In this document: positions 36,815-45,087 of the stretch, in pieces
Layout: the number at the start of each line of letters is the position of its first letter
Numbering within the stretch: the first letter of the stretch is position 1
Assembly: GCA_963707015.1 (NCBI GenBank)
Contig: CAVPOO010000001.1
Span: 1-64,000 of the forward strand
Direction: 5' to 3'
Source: CAVPOO01 sp963707015
GTDB lineage: Bacteria > Pseudomonadota > Gammaproteobacteria > Thiohalobacterales > Thiohalobacteraceae
DNA length: 64,000 nucleotides
The notes under the pieces: generated by a model
What the model was told of the DNA's origin: nothing
The model's database searches: none
What the model saw: the letters and a program-made list of their open reading frames with translations, nothing else
Program-made: the position numbers and the translations under genes

Positions 36815-37192
36815 TCAGCCTCCCTGACCAGTCAGCAGACGAACTGCCCAAAGCAAAAACATATCGAACAACCAGAGCATGATGCCCATGACAATAACCA
36901 TCACAAACACGATCAGTGTGGTCTGCACCGTCTCCTGGCGGGTCGGCCAGACCACCTTGCGCACTTCGGTGCGCGCGTCCTGGGCGAATCCAATCGTTCT
37001 CGCGCCCACAGCCGTCCGCGAGGCAATCAGCAGCGCAACAATTGCTACGCCCAGCAAGCCGAGGACGCGAAACAGCAGGGACTCGCCTTCGAAAAAATAG
37101 AAAGCAACCACCGCCCCCAGAAGGAGCACAATGGCAAATCCAAGTTTTGCGGAATCGAGTCGGGATTCCGGCGCTTCAACTTTTGAATTCAT
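36815..37192 (-). CDS. secE: preprotein translocase subunit SecE
   Basis: A 125-residue protein with three hydrophobic segments, like E. coli SecE. The conserved amphipathic helix and hinge read EVRKVVWPTRQETVQTT before the last segment. It clamps the two halves of SecY. The gene follows tRNA-Trp by 86 bases and precedes nusG, the usual order. Confidence 0.97.
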   Translation of the reverse strand: MNSKVEAPESRLDSAKLGFAIVLLLGAVVAFYFFEGESLLFRVLGLLGVAIVALLIASRTAVGARTIGFAQDARTEVRKVVWPTRQETVQTTLIVFVMVIVMGIMLWLFDMFLLWAVRLLTGQGG

Positions 37193-37278
37193 AAAATCGA
37201 GCTTCTAGCCTCTAGTATCCAAGGAACGTCGCGGCAACCCTGGCTCCCGCATCTGTCTCCCTGGCCACTAGTTTTAAA

Positions 37279-37354
37279 TGGCAGGCCAGGAGGGAATCGA
37301 ACCCCCAACCTGCGGTTTTGGAGACCGCCGCTCTGCCAATTGAGCTACTGGCCT
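37279..37354 (-). tRNA. tRNA-Trp (CCA anticodon)
   Basis: The 76 bases fold as a cloverleaf on the - strand, with acceptor AGGCCAG/CTGGCCT, anticodon loop CTCCAAA giving CCA, the T arm GGTTCGATTC and an encoded CCA end. It lies between a tuf copy and secE. Its first 12 bases are repeated at 20325-20336. Confidence 0.97.
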
Positions 37355-37366
37355 AAAACTGGTGAG

Positions 37367-37414
37367 GAGTGAGGGCGGATGCGCGGGGACGCTGATACCC
37401 CGCACGCCTCACTC
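37367..37414 (-). terminator. hairpin after tuf, copy 2
   Basis: Same sequence as the hairpin at 20349-20396: a long GC-rich stem between the tuf stop and tRNA-Trp. Here it may mark the processing site that frees tRNA-Trp from the tuf transcript, or weaken read-through into secE-nusG. Confidence 0.55.
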
Positions 37415-37422
37415 CCAACCCC

Positions 37423-38616
37423 TCACTCAAGTATCTTCGACACCACCCCGGCACCCACCGTCCGGCCACCTTCACGGATCGCAAAACGCAACCCCTCTTC
37501 CATCGCAATCGGCGCAATCAACGACACCGTCATCTTCACATTGTCTCCCGGCATCACCATCTCCACACCCTCCGGCAAATCGCACGCACCCGTCACGTCC
37601 GTCGTCCGAAAGTAAAACTGCGGCCGATAACCATTGAAAAACGGCGTATGACGACCCCCCTCGTCCTTGCTCAGCACATACACCTCACACTCAAACTTCG
37701 TGTGCGGCGTGATCGATCCCGGCTTCGCCAACACCTGACCACGCTCCACATCATCACGCTTCGTACCACGCAACAAGACTCCCACATTGTCCCCAGCCTC
37801 ACCCGCGTCCAGAAGCTTGCGGAACATCTCTACACCCGTGCACGTCGTCTTGGTCGTCTCCCGTATACCTACTATCTCAATCTCTTCCCCAACCTTCACA
37901 CGACCACGCTCTATACGTCCCGTCACCACCGTCCCTCGACCCGAAATCGAAAATACATCCTCAATCGGCATCAAAAACGGCTGGTCAATCGGCCGCTCCG
38001 GCACCGGTATGTAATCATCCAGCGCCGCCAGCAACTTCTCTATCGACGGCACCCCTATGTCACTGCCGTCCCCCTCCAGCGCCTTCAGCGCACTCCCAAT
38101 CACAATCGGCGTGTCATCCCCAGGAAACTCATATGAACTCAGCAAATCCCGAACCTCCATCTCCACCAACTCCAGAAGCTCGGCATCGTCCACCATGTCC
38201 GCCTTGTTCATGTACACCACGATGTACGGAACTCCCACCTGCCGCGCCAGCAGTATGTGCTCCCGCGTCTGCGGCATCGGACCGTCCGCCGCACTCACCA
38301 CCAAAATCGCTCCGTCCATCTGCGCCGCACCCGTGATCATGTTCTTCACATAATCCGCATGACCCGGACAGTCCACATGCGCATAGTGACGATTGGCCGT
38401 CTCGTACTCCACGTGCGCCGTCGCAATCGTTATCCCTCGCGCCCGCTCCTCAGGTGCATTGTCAATCTGATCGTACGCTCGAAACTCCCCACGCCCCATC
38501 TTCTCCGCAGAAACCTTCGTCAACGCCGCCGTCAGCGTCGTCTTACCATGGTCCACGTGACCTATCGTCCCCACATTCACATGCGGCTTCGTACGCTCAA
38601 ATTTTTCCTTGGACAT
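37423..38616 (-). CDS. tuf: elongation factor Tu, copy 2
   Basis: A 397-residue EF-Tu identical in protein to copy 1, here with an ATG start, co-located with tRNA-Thr upstream and tRNA-Trp downstream as in other gammaproteobacteria. The identity with copy 1 starts inside the tRNA-Trp gene and stops at the first base of the start codon, which suggests recent gene conversion. The G/T-ending, ATA-rich codon use is shared. Confidence 0.99.
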   Translation of the reverse strand: MSKEKFERTKPHVNVGTIGHVDHGKTTLTAALTKVSAEKMGRGEFRAYDQIDNAPEERARGITIATAHVEYETANRHYAHVDCPGHADYVKNMITGAAQMDGAILVVSAADGPMPQTREHILLARQVGVPYIVVYMNKADMVDDAELLELVEMEVRDLLSSYEFPGDDTPIVIGSALKALEGDGSDIGVPSIEKLLAALDDYIPVPERPIDQPFLMPIEDVFSISGRGTVVTGRIERGRVKVGEEIEIVGIRETTKTTCTGVEMFRKLLDAGEAGDNVGVLLRGTKRDDVERGQVLAKPGSITPHTKFECEVYVLSKDEGGRHTPFFNGYRPQFYFRTTDVTGACDLPEGVEMVMPGDNVKMTVSLIAPIAMEEGLRFAIREGGRTVGAGVVSKILE

Positions 38617-38686
38617 GGATGATCTCCCCAGTCAAATGATGATCAAATGTATTCTTGCTCAGTTCCTGCAGTAACCACCTACGATA

Positions 38687-38762
<76 letters not shown>

Positions 38763-38853
38763 AGAAAAGCTGGGGTCGGAGTCGATTCTTGCCCATGCCT
38801 CTGGGCGAGCCAGCACTACTGTTCAACAATCGACTGTGACCCCGGCTTTTCAC

Positions 38854-38927
<74 letters not shown>

Positions 38928-38973
38928 CTGCACACACAAAAAAACGCGCCGGCAATATGCCAGCGTCCCTCTC

Positions 38974-39058
38974 TGGTGGAGGGGGGAGGATTTGAACCTC
39001 CGAAGGCTGAGCCGTCAGATTTACAGTCTGATCCCTTTGACCACTCGGGAACCCCTCC
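38974..39058 (-). tRNA. tRNA-Tyr (GTA anticodon)
   Basis: An 85-base tRNA with a long variable arm, acceptor GGAGGGG/CCCCTCC, anticodon stem-loop CAGACTGTAAATCTG giving GTA and encoded CCA. It is the first gene of the Tyr-Gly-Thr-tuf transcript. Confidence 0.97.
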
Positions 39059-39074
39059 AGAAATCAAGCCACGT

Positions 39075-39103
39075 ATTCTCGGCCAGCCCCGCTGAGGTGT
39101 CAA
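39075..39103 (-). promoter_or_regulatory. probable promoter of the tRNA-tuf operon
   Basis: On the - strand TTGACA (39098-39103) and GAGAAT (39075-39080) are 17 bases apart, about 15 bases before tRNA-Tyr. The -35 is consensus and the -10 matches four of six. The rest of the 39059-39385 spacer has no convincing gene. Confidence 0.65.
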
Positions 39104-39385
39104 CTCCTTAGCGCATCTCGTCGTTCCGCGCTGCCCTGCTCATCAAGATCCCAATCGGTGCTGAATCGTTCGCTTGGTGCAGTGACAGGCAACCGGGTCT
39201 TTGCTACCATGCCGCGTCCGCCCACAACCGGGAGGCGTGCGGGGGCAAAAACCCGGCTCTATACACTTGAAAAGCGGACGATAACCGGGATTCCGATGGC
39301 ACATGGACAAGCGCGTGGCGCCCTGATAATCGAGCCCGGACCGCCAGAAAGAGACTTTATTTTTTCATCCTGATCAGGTAGTTGC

Positions 39386-40738
39386 ATGAAAATAACCATT
39401 TACGGTTCCGGCTATGTCGGGCTCGTCACCGGAGCCTGTCTGGCCCAGGTGGGGAATGAGGTCCTGTGTGTCGACATCGACCCGGGCAAAATCGAGAAGC
39501 TGAATCGCGGCGAGGTCCCGATACACGAACCCGGCCTCGATAATCTTATCATCGAGAATCAGCACGCGGGCCGCCTCAGGTTCACCCTGGATTCCTCTGA
39601 AGGCGTGGCCCACGGCCTGTTCCAGTTTATTGCAGTAGGGACACCCCCTGACGAGGACGGTTCCGCGGACCTTCAGCATGTGCTGTCCGTCGCCAAGATG
39701 ATCGGTGAGAACATGCACGAATACCGCGTCATCATCAACAAGTCGACGGTGCCTGTGGGGACGGCTGACAAAGTCCGTGACACGGTGAAACAGGAGCTGG
39801 GAAGACGGAAGATCCAGGTGGAATTTGATGTTGTGTCGAATCCCGAATTTCTCAAGGAAGGCGCTGCAATCGAGGATTTCATGCGCCCGGACCGGATCGT
39901 CGTCGGCACCGACAATCCCCGCACGACAGAATTGCTGCGCGCCCTGTACGCACCCTTCAATCGGAATCGGGACCGCGTGTTAGCCATGGACATCCGCTCT
40001 TCGGAGCTGACCAAATACGCGGCAAATGCAATCCTCGCCACAAAAATCAGCTTTATGAACGAGTTAGCAGGTATTGCGGAGCGGGTTGGCGCAGACATCG
40101 AAAAGATCCGAGTTGGCATAGGAGCCGATCCACGAATCGGCTATCAGTTCATTTATCCCGGTGCCGGCTACGGCGGATCCTGCTTTCCCAAAGATGTTCG
40201 CGCCCTGGAGCGTACCGCGGCAGGCGTCAAGTATGAGGCTGAACTGCTTCGCGCCGTCGAGTCCGTCAATTACCGCCAGAAGCGCGTCCTGTTTGAGAAA
40301 CTGAGCAGCCATTTTTCTGGCAATCTCGCTGGGAAGGTCATCGCAGTCTGGGGACTTGCTTTCAAACCGAACACGGATGATATGCGGGAAGCCTCCAGCC
40401 GCACCCTGATGGAAGCGATATGGGAGGCCGGCGGCAAGGTGAGGGCCTATGACCCGGTTGCCATGGAAGAGGCCCGGCGCCTCTACGGGGACCGTGAAGA
40501 CCTGATATTGTGCGACTCGGCAGACCACGCCCTCGAGGGCAGCGACGTCCTGATGGTCGTCACTGAATGGAGCGAGTTCCGCAGCCCGGACTTTGAACGT
40601 ATCCGCAGGGTACTTCGCCAGCCCGTGGTATTCGACGGGCGCAATCTGTACGACCCGGAACAGGTGACAAGCCTGGGTGTTTCCTATTACTCCATCGGCC
40701 GCTCTGCGCACCATTCCAACCAACAGTCAAAAGACTGA
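39386..40738 (+). CDS. ugd: UDP-glucose 6-dehydrogenase
   Basis: A 450-residue enzyme that oxidises UDP-glucose to UDP-glucuronate with NAD, for surface polysaccharides. The NAD site is KITIYGSGYVGLVTG, the central DFMRPDRIVVG-type stretch follows, and the catalytic cysteine lies in GAGYGGSCFPKD. The C-terminal UDP-binding half includes WGLAFKPNTDDMREA. It stands alone, facing away from the tRNA operon; no glycosyltransferase genes are next to it. Confidence 0.95.
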   Translation: MKITIYGSGYVGLVTGACLAQVGNEVLCVDIDPGKIEKLNRGEVPIHEPGLDNLIIENQHAGRLRFTLDSSEGVAHGLFQFIAVGTPPDEDGSADLQHVLSVAKMIGENMHEYRVIINKSTVPVGTADKVRDTVKQELGRRKIQVEFDVVSNPEFLKEGAAIEDFMRPDRIVVGTDNPRTTELLRALYAPFNRNRDRVLAMDIRSSELTKYAANAILATKISFMNELAGIAERVGADIEKIRVGIGADPRIGYQFIYPGAGYGGSCFPKDVRALERTAAGVKYEAELLRAVESVNYRQKRVLFEKLSSHFSGNLAGKVIAVWGLAFKPNTDDMREASSRTLMEAIWEAGGKVRAYDPVAMEEARRLYGDREDLILCDSADHALEGSDVLMVVTEWSEFRSPDFERIRRVLRQPVVFDGRNLYDPEQVTSLGVSYYSIGRSAHHSNQQSKD

Positions 40739-41103
40739 CGCCCGGCTATCGACGGGGACAGGGCGCGCATGCGCGCGCGGCCTTTTATCTGCCGCGGTGG
40801 CGTGCAGCCACCGTCCCGATCAGACTGGCTCACCAGGCAGTCGCGGCACCGGACCATCCTGAATTGGCCGTCATCAGGTCGAGCAGGCCAACGGAGGTAA
40901 TGGCAGTCAGACCGTTTCGTTGAGATACCCTGACAGAAAACCACGGGGCAAGGCGGCCCCCGGGATTTTTCATGCCTTGTCAAACTTGCGTACAGGCGAA
41001 GATCGCCTAACATCTTCCCTATAGGATGTCGACAGAATACGCCCCCGTTCGACTGGATCAATGTATTAAACGGATCACAGGGACGTAGTCCAGGGAGAGC
41101 ACC
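40739..41103. other. intergenic spacer after ugd
   Basis: A 365-base stretch in which I see no convincing gene. There is a GCGCGCATGCGCGCGC-like alternating run near 40765 that could form a short hairpin after ugd, and GGGAGAGCACC at its end serves as ribosome binding site for the next gene. Confidence 0.5.
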
Positions 41104-41607
41104 ATGAATCGTAGACTCTACTTTCTCGCCCCTGACCCTGAACATGCGCGCCGCATTGTTAGCGATCTGGAAACTGCCGGTGTTCGCCATAACGATATCC
41201 ACGCCCTGGCCAATAATGACACGCTGGTGCGCGATCTTCCTCGCACCACGCGGGCACAACAACAAGATATCGGGTTATATCTGGAGAGAAGGTTGTGGGG
41301 CCTGAACCTGATCGCGTTCGTGATCGCGCTGGCGGCCCTAATCACTCTGTTGATCAAGGGACTGACCGGCTGGGCGGTGATTCCACTCGCAGTCGTGATA
41401 TCGACCTTTGTGGTCGGATTGTTATTTACCCGCGTACCAAACGCACATGTGCATGAGTTTAGAGAGGCATTACGTCACGGTGAAATTCTTCTGATGGTCG
41501 ACATTTCACGAAGCCGTGTCGCGGAGATCGAAGACCTCGTCCATCATCGGCATCCCGAAGCTGTCATAGGTGGCGTTGGTTGGGCGAGCAAAACGCTGCA
41601 TGTGTAA
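41104..41607 (+). CDS. small membrane protein, general-stress-like
   Basis: A 167-residue protein. An N-terminal soluble part (LYFLAPDPEHARRIVSDLETAGVRHNDIHALA) resembles the ferredoxin-like fold of DUF1269/YflT-type stress proteins. Two adjacent hydrophobic segments follow (about 64-110), then a soluble end with HGEILLMVDISRSRVAEIEDLV. The start has GGGAGAG upstream. The family assignment is from pattern memory; no function is known. Confidence 0.7.
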   Translation: MNRRLYFLAPDPEHARRIVSDLETAGVRHNDIHALANNDTLVRDLPRTTRAQQQDIGLYLERRLWGLNLIAFVIALAALITLLIKGLTGWAVIPLAVVISTFVVGLLFTRVPNAHVHEFREALRHGEILLMVDISRSRVAEIEDLVHHRHPEAVIGGVGWASKTLHV

Positions 41608-41619
41608 CCGCGACCGCCA

Positions 41620-42807
41620 TCAGTACCAGATCGAAACAAAAGCCTGCCATACATTCGCCGTGAAATCATAGAGCGGCTCGCCACCGGCGATTGCCGTCTG
41701 CTGCCGGATATCCCGGTAGTCACTGTAGTCGAAAAAGATCCTGTCGTATTTCAACGTAAGACTGCCCTTGTCGATAAACCTCCAGCCATCACGGACAAAG
41801 TCGTAGCTCACCCCGACACCAATCGTATGATCGGCAAAGGTGCTGAGCTCCTTGTCACGGCCACGGAAATTTGTCGCGTTCTCCCGCGGAAACAGATCGC
41901 TATAGAAGTCAGCCTTTGACTGCTTGTAATAGCGATACTTGACATCGAACGTCCAACCCACACTCAGCGGGTGTGTGTAGCCGACCTCAACGGTGTTCGC
42001 GTTAATGCCCCAGGTATCCGTATAAAAACGGTACTGGCCGCGCAACGAGGCACGATAGGGCAAGTAGTACATCATGTTTGTTGAAACAGCATTACTGGTT
42101 CGCGTGTTAGGATACTTTTCGGGTTGAAAGCTGTAGCCACGTGGCACAGTGGGATCCACATACCTCACGGAGCGATAGGGATTATTCAGGAAACCCTCAT
42201 CAGTGATTGCCTCATAAGCAAGATCGATCAGCAGATTCTTGGTCAACACCTGTGACAATCCCAGTCGGTAGTTTTGGCGCGTCACGTGTTCCTCAAAATC
42301 AGGCTCTTCGTTCTGTTTGACAGTATCTCTGGCATAGGAGTAACCAAGCGTTACCGTGGTCAGATCCCCGAACATAGTCTGATTAATGCTGAAGTGCCCA
42401 GAATTGGCCATGTAATCATCTTCGTCACTGTTTGTGTACGACAGATCCATCATGGTGTTTTCGTGCAGGTAATCGACACCTACACTTAATTCCCGCCGTG
42501 ATTCATCATATGGGCTACCCTGGGTCACAACGTCAACAGATGCACTGCTCACGCTGTCCGCGTAGAAATTTCCCCACGCAGAGACCGACTTCTCGTCGCC
42601 TACTCGAACCAGCACCGATGGCCCGTCAACCGTCACTCCACCCCCGTTGTAACGATGATAGAGAACGTCGGCCCGATCCTCCGGCAGTACTGCGGCCAGC
42701 CCGAACTTGGCGATAACCAAGGCCCAGAGTGTGACCAGCACCAGCCCAAATCTGCAAGGCAGATGGAAACTCTTTTTAGTTACAGCCGCAGCCACCACCC
42801 ACCCCAC
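41620..42807 (-). CDS. DUF3570 outer membrane beta-barrel protein
   Basis: A 395-residue protein with an N-terminal signal sequence (hydrophobic residues about 17-40) and then alternating aromatic strands such as TVTLGYSYARDT and YFDVKYRYYKQS-like segments, ending in VWQAFVSIWY, an aromatic C-terminus typical of outer membrane barrels. The start LPEDRADVLYHRYNGGGVTVDGPSVLVR matches DUF3570 as I know it. It overlaps the DUF4266 gene by about 30 bases. DUF3570 and DUF4266 genes are regularly adjacent in other genomes. Confidence 0.85.
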   Translation of the reverse strand: MGWVVAAAVTKKSFHLPCRFGLVLVTLWALVIAKFGLAAVLPEDRADVLYHRYNGGGVTVDGPSVLVRVGDEKSVSAWGNFYADSVSSASVDVVTQGSPYDESRRELSVGVDYLHENTMMDLSYTNSDEDDYMANSGHFSINQTMFGDLTTVTLGYSYARDTVKQNEEPDFEEHVTRQNYRLGLSQVLTKNLLIDLAYEAITDEGFLNNPYRSVRYVDPTVPRGYSFQPEKYPNTRTSNAVSTNMMYYLPYRASLRGQYRFYTDTWGINANTVEVGYTHPLSVGWTFDVKYRYYKQSKADFYSDLFPRENATNFRGRDKELSTFADHTIGVGVSYDFVRDGWRFIDKGSLTLKYDRIFFDYSDYRDIRQQTAIAGGEPLYDFTANVWQAFVSIWY

Positions 42808-43009
42808 CTTCTGCGCCGCGAGCGGCCTCGCGCGCTTCGTATATGTGTCTGCTATATGCTGCGGAGACCGGATCCCGATTGAAGAACATGATGGGATCGG
42901 CCAAGTGCGTGCGCTCGTAGGGCTTCACCCAGGGCTCCACTTCAATGCTGCTGCATCCGAACAGCACGACTGCTAACAATAGCGAGATAACAACCGCCAG
43001 TAGCTTCAT
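42776..43009 (-). CDS. DUF4266 lipoprotein with Cys-Gly-Cys tail
   Basis: A 77-residue protein. The ATG at 43009 has GGAG six bases upstream; a GTG at 43015 overlaps the tlpA stop and is a less likely start. A lipoprotein signal ends at LFGCSS. The mature part has WVKPYERTHLADPIM, typical of DUF4266, then a glycine-rich C-terminus GGVGGGCGCN. The Cys-Gly-Cys suggests metal binding or redox chemistry. It lies between TlpA and DUF3570 genes. Confidence 0.85.
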   Translation of the reverse strand: MKLLAVVISLLLAVVLFGCSSIEVEPWVKPYERTHLADPIMFFNRDPVSAAYSRHIYEAREAARGAEGGVGGGCGCN

Positions 43010-43011
43010 CG

Positions 43012-43524
43012 TCACTCCCGGATCAGACTCCGGATCTGCTCCTGGTAGTGTTGCTCGTAGCCTGGTTTGTATCCCTTGTGGAGATAACGCACCTTACCGT
43101 CGCGGTCGACGAGTACCGTGCTGGGCATGGCGACAACGTTATAGAGCTGACTCACGGTGTTTTGCGTATCAAACAGCACCGGAAAACTCACCGGAATGTC
43201 TCTCAGCACTGCTTTTGCCTTGCCCGAGTCTTCCTCGACGTTGACGCCCAGGATAGTAAAACCGAGTGGCTTGTAGTTGTTATAGAGCTCGTCAAGCAGC
43301 GGCATCTCCTGGCGACAGGGACCGCACCAGGATGCCCAGAAATTGATCATCACCACGTCACCGCGGAATTCACTCAGCTTGAGGTTTTCACCCGCATTGC
43401 TTTTGAGCGTAAAGTCGGGTGCTACGCTTTCAGCCAACTCGGCAAGGCTGGCCGTTGCGCACAAGCCATTTACGACGAATACGAGGATGAGTTGAGCAAA
43501 ACCGAATCGGGATGACATTTTCAT
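43012..43524 (-). CDS. TlpA-like periplasmic thioredoxin
   Basis: A 170-residue protein with a signal peptide (about residues 1-28) and a thioredoxin fold containing FWASWCGPCRQEMP and the cis-proline segment VVAMPSTVLVD. It would reduce disulfides in the periplasm. It is encoded directly before the Cys-tailed DUF4266 lipoprotein in transcription order, so that lipoprotein or the CxxCH cytochromes of the same locus are plausible targets. Confidence 0.92.
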   Translation of the reverse strand: MKMSSRFGFAQLILVFVVNGLCATASLAELAESVAPDFTLKSNAGENLKLSEFRGDVVMINFWASWCGPCRQEMPLLDELYNNYKPLGFTILGVNVEEDSGKAKAVLRDIPVSFPVLFDTQNTVSQLYNVVAMPSTVLVDRDGKVRYLHKGYKPGYEQHYQEQIRSLIRE

Positions 43525-43536
43525 AGTGACCTCACT

Positions 43537-44202
43537 TTAGAAAAAGACAGACACCCCCGCGGTGAACTCCAGATTATGGGTCGTCTTGCTTTCACCGAGG
43601 ATGTCCATTTCGAAGACATGGTCGCGCCCGTCAATGCGAACGGCTAACCAGTCTGTCGCCAGTAAGCGGAGGCCGGCACCGAAATTCCAGGTGAACTGGT
43701 CTTCGCCCGCAAAGTCAGTGCTGCCCACACCGCCAATCAGATACAGCGCGGTATTGAATGCCCACTGGCTGGTAATGAAGGCCTCACCGGGTAGCACATT
43801 CCAGCCAAATGACAGGTTGTAGTATGTCAAGCGCCGGTCACTATCTTGCAGTATCTGCGCGGGAATAAGGCGCTCGGCACTGGTTTCGTCAGTATCGGTG
43901 CGCCCCCAGGCCGCTTCGACAAAGATATCTTCGGTGACATGATAGGCGCCACGCACCCCGTAGACGAAGTTGGTGCCAAAGTCTTCAACGCTCATGGCAC
44001 CGCCAAACACACCGATTTCGAAGTCCTCGGTATCTATCCTGTCTTCCTTGATGTCACGGCGGTCCAACTCAGGATCGATGAGCGGTTGTGAATCAGCATC
44101 CCCGACATCCGCTGCAACAGCAGATCCAGACGCCAACACGAGGCCGCCTGCTGCTAGAGCACCAGAAAGCATCAGAAAAAGACGGTGAATCCAGCTTTCC
44201 AT
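43537..44202 (-). CDS. outer membrane beta-barrel protein
   Basis: A 221-residue protein with a signal peptide cleaved near SAVAA, an acidic N-terminal stretch, and then alternating strands (IGVFGGAMSVEDFGTNFVYGVRGAYHVTEDIFVEAAWGRT) ending in FTAGVSVFF. This resembles a small eight-strand outer membrane barrel. Its start overlaps the end of the next upstream gene by 31 bases, so the two are co-expressed. Confidence 0.8.
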   Translation of the reverse strand: MESWIHRLFLMLSGALAAGGLVLASGSAVAADVGDADSQPLIDPELDRRDIKEDRIDTEDFEIGVFGGAMSVEDFGTNFVYGVRGAYHVTEDIFVEAAWGRTDTDETSAERLIPAQILQDSDRRLTYYNLSFGWNVLPGEAFITSQWAFNTALYLIGGVGSTDFAGEDQFTWNFGAGLRLLATDWLAVRIDGRDHVFEMDILGESKTTHNLEFTAGVSVFF

Positions 44203-44915
44203 TCATTAATCTCCTGATTTTCGTCCTTGCTCTGGAATATGACGTAGTGCTTGTATTGCGCCCGGAAGACGAACCGCCGCAGCAGGTAGGCCCGGACACC
44301 GATACCGGCATTACCCACCTGATCCGTCCGATCATCTTCCTGAACCAGAGTGGTCTTGGGATCCGTGTGGATCACGCCGGTTCCCAGGGAGAAAAAAGGC
44401 GAAACCCGCCAGTTGGGGAATGGTTGCGCAACAATACTGACCGTCGCCATATCAGCATCTGAAAAATCACCAAAAATTTTCGAGCCCGCCACCTCAGCGG
44501 ACAAGTTTGGTGTAAACGCAAAGCCACCGTAAACCGTCATGACATCATTGCCTTTGAACCGCCCACCCATGGCTCCAGCCTCCCAACGCCGCTCAGCAAA
44601 ATCTCCCGAGCCGGGATCAACAAAGTGAGTTGCCTCACCAGTCACCGTTAAGGTCTGCTCCATCTGATTTCGTCTCACCCATCCTTCTTTCCCAGATCCC
44701 GTTCTCACCTTGAACCAACTGTCGGTCCTGCGCTTCAGGATCTCCACCCAGTCACCGCGATCGACTACAAAGAAAATCGGATACCCTCGTCCGGGACCCG
44801 TATGCAGCTCGATATAGGGATCCGCAACCTGGACACGGGGGTGTGACTTCGCGCCGTAGGCAAGGCTCGCGAGGAAGCACTGCAGCAGGAGAAGTAAGAG
44901 GACATGGACTCGCAT
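44172..44915 (-). CDS. SH3-domain outer membrane barrel protein
   Basis: A 247-residue protein from the ATG at 44915. A signal peptide (LLLLLLQCFLASLAYG) is followed by a bacterial SH3 domain (about 28-90, with ELHTGPGRGYPIFFVVDRGDWVEIL) and a barrel domain with a VFF C-terminus. The SH3 domain may bind peptidoglycan or a partner. Its barrel resembles the 221-residue protein next to it, so the pair may be related by duplication. Confidence 0.8.
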   Translation of the reverse strand: MRVHVLLLLLLQCFLASLAYGAKSHPRVQVADPYIELHTGPGRGYPIFFVVDRGDWVEILKRRTDSWFKVRTGSGKEGWVRRNQMEQTLTVTGEATHFVDPGSGDFAERRWEAGAMGGRFKGNDVMTVYGGFAFTPNLSAEVAGSKIFGDFSDADMATVSIVAQPFPNWRVSPFFSLGTGVIHTDPKTTLVQEDDRTDQVGNAGIGVRAYLLRRFVFRAQYKHYVIFQSKDENQEINEWKAGFTVFF

Positions 44916-45087
44916 GTGCGGCAATCGACCCACTGGCCCTGCAGGACCAGCCTTACCAATCAATACCTTAGCACCTTGACATTCATATCCCTGGTCACCT
45001 TCCCTCGGGTAGTCCATCACCATATTTCGACACACAAGCGACTATTGCCCTCAGTAAATCGACATGCAAAATTTGCGCCCTTTTGTG

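Noticed and set aside
39158..39373. 71-codon + strand frame before ugd
   Set aside because: No ribosome binding site or conserved motif and the composition is not protein-like; treated as spacer.
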